Part shown: piece by piece, positions 7,147-9,632 of the stretch
Layout of the letters: the number at the start of each line of letters is the position of its first letter
How positions within the stretch are numbered: position 1 is the stretch's first letter
NCBI GenBank assembly: GCA_026986235.1
Contig: JALSOY010000186.1
Location: 1 to 9,632, forward strand
Origin: Caldifarciminota bacterium
GTDB lineage: Bacteria; Hydrothermota; Hydrothermia; B15-G9; WFZT01
Direction: 5' to 3'
DNA: 9,632 nt
Notes under the pieces: model-generated
What the model was told of the DNA's origin: nothing
The model's input: the letters and a program-made list of their open reading frames with translations, nothing else
Database searches by the model: none
Position numbers and translations under genes: made by a program

Positions 7147-7163
7147 AAAGGTTTAAACTTCGC

Positions 7164-8123
7164 TCAAAACGGCCAGAGTACGGTGTTTTCCGGTTTCTCT
7201 CCGTACTTTAAGAACCTCACAATTGCCTCAGCAGCCATCTTTGACATCGTATTTCTCGTCCAGTATGTTGCACTTCCTATGTGAGGAAGCAGGACGACAT
7301 TTTCCAGTTCTTTGAGTTCATCAGGCACTTCAGGTTCTCTTTCGTAAACATCGAGACCTGCGCCGTAAATCCATCCCTCTTTGAGTGCCCTGATGAGTGC
7401 CTTTTCGTCCACTACAGGTCCTCTCGCCATGTTCACCAGGATGGCGTTACTTTTCATCATTTTTAGCTCTCTTTCACCTATCATGTGGTATGTCTCTTGA
7501 GTCAACGGAGTATGGAGGGTTACAAAATCTGATTTTTTAAGAAGTTCATCAAGTTCGGAAAACTCAGCTCCTGGCACGACCTCTGGCTTCGGCGTTCTGC
7601 TGTAATAAAGAATCCTCATGTCAAAACCTTTGGCGCGCCTTGCAACAGCCTGTCCGATCCTTCCAAAACCGACGATCCCGATAGTTCGCCTGACAAAGTC
7701 CTGTCCCAGAAAGAGAAATGGTCCCCACCCCCTGAACTTTCTTTCCCTTACAAACCTGTCGGCTTCCACTACATGCCTTGCCACTGCAAGAAGGAGTGCC
7801 CAGGTAAGATCCGCCGTGGCATCTGTTAAAACATCGGGCGTGTTGGTTACAACAATTTTCCTCTCACGGGCCACTTCAAGATCTATGTTGTCGTAACCAA
7901 CGGCGTAGTTTGCAATGATCTTCAGCCTCTTTGCCTTTTCCAGAGTTTCTTTATCAAATTTCATGGAAAGAAGCGGGATGGTCGCATCTGCATCACGAAG
8001 AAGTTCGATCAACTCCTCCTTCGTTACGGGATCGTCAGAGTCAATCATTACCACCTCAAATCCCGCGGCCCTGAGAAGTTCAGGCCCTGTCTCAGGGATT
8101 TTTCGGGGTATCACGACTTTCAT
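7164..8123 (-). CDS. gyaR: D-isomer-specific 2-hydroxyacid dehydrogenase, glyoxylate/hydroxypyruvate reductase type
   Basis: 319 residues from the ATG at 8123 (321 if the TTG at 8129 is used). Cytoplasmic NAD(P)H-dependent reductase, likely converting glyoxylate to glycolate and perhaps hydroxypyruvate to glycerate. The Rossmann motif is GFGRIG (152-157). The family catalytic set is present: R234 (NMARGP), E263 (DVYEREP) and H281 (LPHIGSAT). Stretches such as ANYAVGYDNID, VTNTPDVLTDATAD and MRILYYSRT closely match Thermococcales GyaR as I remember it. An ACT domain, seen in many SerA proteins, is absent, which argues against classical phosphoglycerate dehydrogenase. The exact substrate cannot be read from sequence. 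The TTG would overlap the fhs stop (TTGA) but lies only 4 nt from AGGGAG; the ATG lies 10 nt from it. The gene is co-transcribed behind fhs. Confidence 0.9.
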   Translation of the reverse strand: MKVVIPRKIPETGPELLRAAGFEVVMIDSDDPVTKEELIELLRDADATIPLLSMKFDKETLEKAKRLKIIANYAVGYDNIDLEVARERKIVVTNTPDVLTDATADLTWALLLAVARHVVEADRFVRERKFRGWGPFLFLGQDFVRRTIGIVGFGRIGQAVARRAKGFDMRILYYSRTPKPEVVPGAEFSELDELLKKSDFVTLHTPLTQETYHMIGERELKMMKSNAILVNMARGPVVDEKALIRALKEGWIYGAGLDVYEREPEVPDELKELENVVLLPHIGSATYWTRNTMSKMAAEAIVRFLKYGEKPENTVLWPF

Positions 8124-8125
8124 CT

Positions 8126-9632
8126 TCAAAACACTCCCTTGATTTCACCGTCGTCTGTAAGGTCAACTTTAATCGCGGCGGGCACCCTGGGAAGGCCAGG
8201 CATGGTCATTATGTCACCTGTAATCGGAATCACGAACCTTGAGCCCGCTGCGAGCCTCACCTCACGAACATTTATTCTGAATCCGGATGGTCTTCCCAGC
8301 AGTCTGGGATCATCTGAAAGTGAATACTGGGTCTTGGCCATGCAGATGTAGGCATCACCGAAACCCATCTTTTCGTACCTCTCAAGAGCCTTCAGCGCCT
8401 TTGATGTGTAATCGACACCCTCGGCTCCGTATATTTCCACAGCTATTTTCTCAATCTTTTCTTTAAGTGGAAGATGGATGTCGTATATCGGCCTGTAGTT
8501 TGCTTTTTCACTTTCAATTGCATCAAGAACTTTCTGTGCAAGCTCTATACCACCTTCTCCGCCCTTTGCCCAGACCTCGGAAAGTGCGAATCTCACGCCC
8601 TTTTTCGCAAGGAGTTCAGAAAGTTTTTCTATCTCAGCTTCTGTATCGGTGGGAAATCTGTTGATTGCGACAACTGCCGGTATGCCAAATTTTCCTATGT
8701 TTTCTATGTGCTTTTCAAGGTTGGCAAAACCGCTCTCAAGTGCCTCAACATTCTCTTCGGTGAGCCTGTCCTTTGGAACACCCCCGTGAAACTTTAAAGC
8801 CCTGATAGAGGCAACTATAACGGTAACATCAGGTGAGAAACCTCCGATGCGGGAGACGATATTCAAAAACTTTTCAGCCCCGAGATCGGCGCCGAATCCA
8901 GCCTCAGTAACCGTAATGTCGGCCAGTTTCAGGGAAATTTTCGTAGCCAGGATAGAGTTTGTTCCATGCGCGATGTTACCAAAGGGTCCAATATGGACGA
9001 ACGCAGGGGTATTCTCGATAGTTTGAACGAGGTTGGGCTTCAGGGCATCCCTCAAAAGTGCAGCCATGGCTCCATTGGCCTTTAAGTCCCGTGCAGTTAT
9101 GGGCTCCCTTTTCCTGGTGTACGCAGCTATGATGTTGCCCAGTCTTTCCTTTAGATCCCTGTAGTTGAGAGACAGACCGAGGATGGCCATAATCTCCGAA
9201 GCGGGTGTTATGTCGAAACCATCCTCCCGGGGGTATCCGTTGGAAACACCTCCAAGACCCACGATTATACTCCTCAGCGCCCTGTCGTTCATGTCAATCG
9301 CCCTTCTCCAGGCTATTCTCCGGACATCTATACCCAGATCGTTTCCCTGATGTACATGGTTATCGATCATGGCAGAAAGGAGGTTGTGTGCCGAATTGAC
9401 CGCGTGAAAATCACCTGTGAAATGAAGATTTATGTCCTCCATGGGGAGCACCTGTGAGTATCCGCCTCCTGCTGCTCCTCCCTTTATGCCAAATACAGGT
9501 CCGAGAGAGGGTTCTCTCAGTGTTACGATGGATTTGTATCCGAGCCGGTTAAGAGCCATTGTGAGACCAATGGAAGTGGTGGTCTTCCCTTCCCCCGCTG
9601 GCGTGGGGTTGATCGCGGTCACGAGAACGAGT
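8126..9632 (-). CDS. fhs: Formate-tetrahydrofolate ligase, lacking its N-terminus (cut by window edge)
   Basis: ATP-dependent ligation of formate to tetrahydrofolate, giving 10-formyl-THF: an entry point for one-carbon units and a step of the Wood-Ljungdahl methyl branch and the reductive glycine pathway. The frame is open to the window edge and begins LVLVTAINPTPAGEGKTTT. The GTG at 9622 is therefore an internal Val, not the start. About 501 residues are visible of a usual 555 or so; the missing part is the short N-terminus before the P-loop. Diagnostic motifs are PTPAGEGKTTT, EPSLGPVFGIKGGAAGGGYS, MEDINLHFTGDFHA, RALKFHGGVP, VVAINRFPTDTEAE, CMAKTQYSLSDDP and TGDIMTMPGLPRVPAA. The C-terminus is complete (DGEIKGVF), and the TGA at 8128-8126 lies 2 nt from the gyaR ATG. 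Its promoter is outside the window. Confidence 0.97.
   Translation of the reverse strand, partial: LVLVTAINPTPAGEGKTTTSIGLTMALNRLGYKSIVTLREPSLGPVFGIKGGAAGGGYSQVLPMEDINLHFTGDFHAVNSAHNLLSAMIDNHVHQGNDLGIDVRRIAWRRAIDMNDRALRSIIVGLGGVSNGYPREDGFDITPASEIMAILGLSLNYRDLKERLGNIIAAYTRKREPITARDLKANGAMAALLRDALKPNLVQTIENTPAFVHIGPFGNIAHGTNSILATKISLKLADITVTEAGFGADLGAEKFLNIVSRIGGFSPDVTVIVASIRALKFHGGVPKDRLTEENVEALESGFANLEKHIENIGKFGIPAVVAINRFPTDTEAEIEKLSELLAKKGVRFALSEVWAKGGEGGIELAQKVLDAIESEKANYRPIYDIHLPLKEKIEKIAVEIYGAEGVDYTSKALKALERYEKMGFGDAYICMAKTQYSLSDDPRLLGRPSGFRINVREVRLAAGSRFVIPITGDIMTMPGLPRVPAAIKVDLTDDGEIKGVF
8134..8139 (-). promoter_or_regulatory. Shine-Dalgarno site of gyaR, inside the end of fhs
   Basis: AGGGAG on the minus strand lies within the last codons of fhs, 10 nt before the ATG at 8123 and 4 nt before the TTG at 8129. 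It supports translation of gyaR from the fhs message but does not settle which start is used. Confidence 0.55.

Noticed and set aside
7012..7284. 90-codon plus-strand open frame across the convergent junction
   Set aside because: It overlaps the end of the regulator, the palindromes and the antisense of gyaR, and its translation resembles no protein.
9620..9622. GTG at 9622 as the fhs start
   Set aside because: It falls at the conserved Val just before the P-loop (LVTAINPTPAGEGKT), and the frame stays open to the window edge with matching residues (LVL).

Overview
The window looks like chromosomal DNA from an uncultured, probably thermophilic bacterium. Glycyl-tRNA synthetase is the bacterial two-subunit type. 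The proteins are rich in Glu, Lys, Arg and Ile and poor in Gln, AGA and AGG are frequent Arg codons, and one dehydrogenase resembles Thermococcales glyoxylate reductase. A secreted beta-propeller with a FlgD/Por-like C-terminal module fits lineages such as FCB or WOR-3-type bacteria. This placement is an inference with low confidence.

Layout. (1) Positions 1-1364, minus strand: a glyQ-glyS operon. glyQ is complete, the two genes overlap by ATGA, and glyS runs off the left edge. glyQ has a perfect TTGACA-18-TATAAT promoter only 7 nt from its ATG, so its mRNA is probably leaderless. (2) 1365-1636: divergent intergenic region with the glyQ promoter, a candidate promoter and a leader for the next gene. 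(3) 1637-3871, plus: a 744-aa secreted protein with seven SBBP-type repeats, predicted to form a seven-bladed beta-propeller. (4) 3872-3971: a perfect GC-rich hairpin, then a second promoter close to a start codon. (5) 3972-7025, plus: a 1017-aa STAND-type ATPase/TPR regulator with its winged-helix and BTAD output domains at the C-terminus. (6) 7026-7163: convergent junction with palindromes sharing a CCCCCT/AGGGGG core. (7) 7164-9632, minus: an fhs-gyaR operon. fhs (formate-tetrahydrofolate ligase) is cut by the right edge, and gyaR (glyoxylate/hydroxypyruvate reductase) follows with essentially no gap.

How the genes may work together. fhs and gyaR probably serve one-carbon and glycine/serine/glyoxylate metabolism. 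glyQS charges tRNA-Gly. The propeller gene and the regulator are co-directional neighbours and may be functionally linked, but each appears to have its own promoter. I see no CRISPR array, RNA gene, insertion sequence or phage gene. The least routine observations are the two likely leaderless starts beside Shine-Dalgarno starts, the palindrome cluster at 7026-7150, and the propeller/regulator pair. I do not see a clearly new system.
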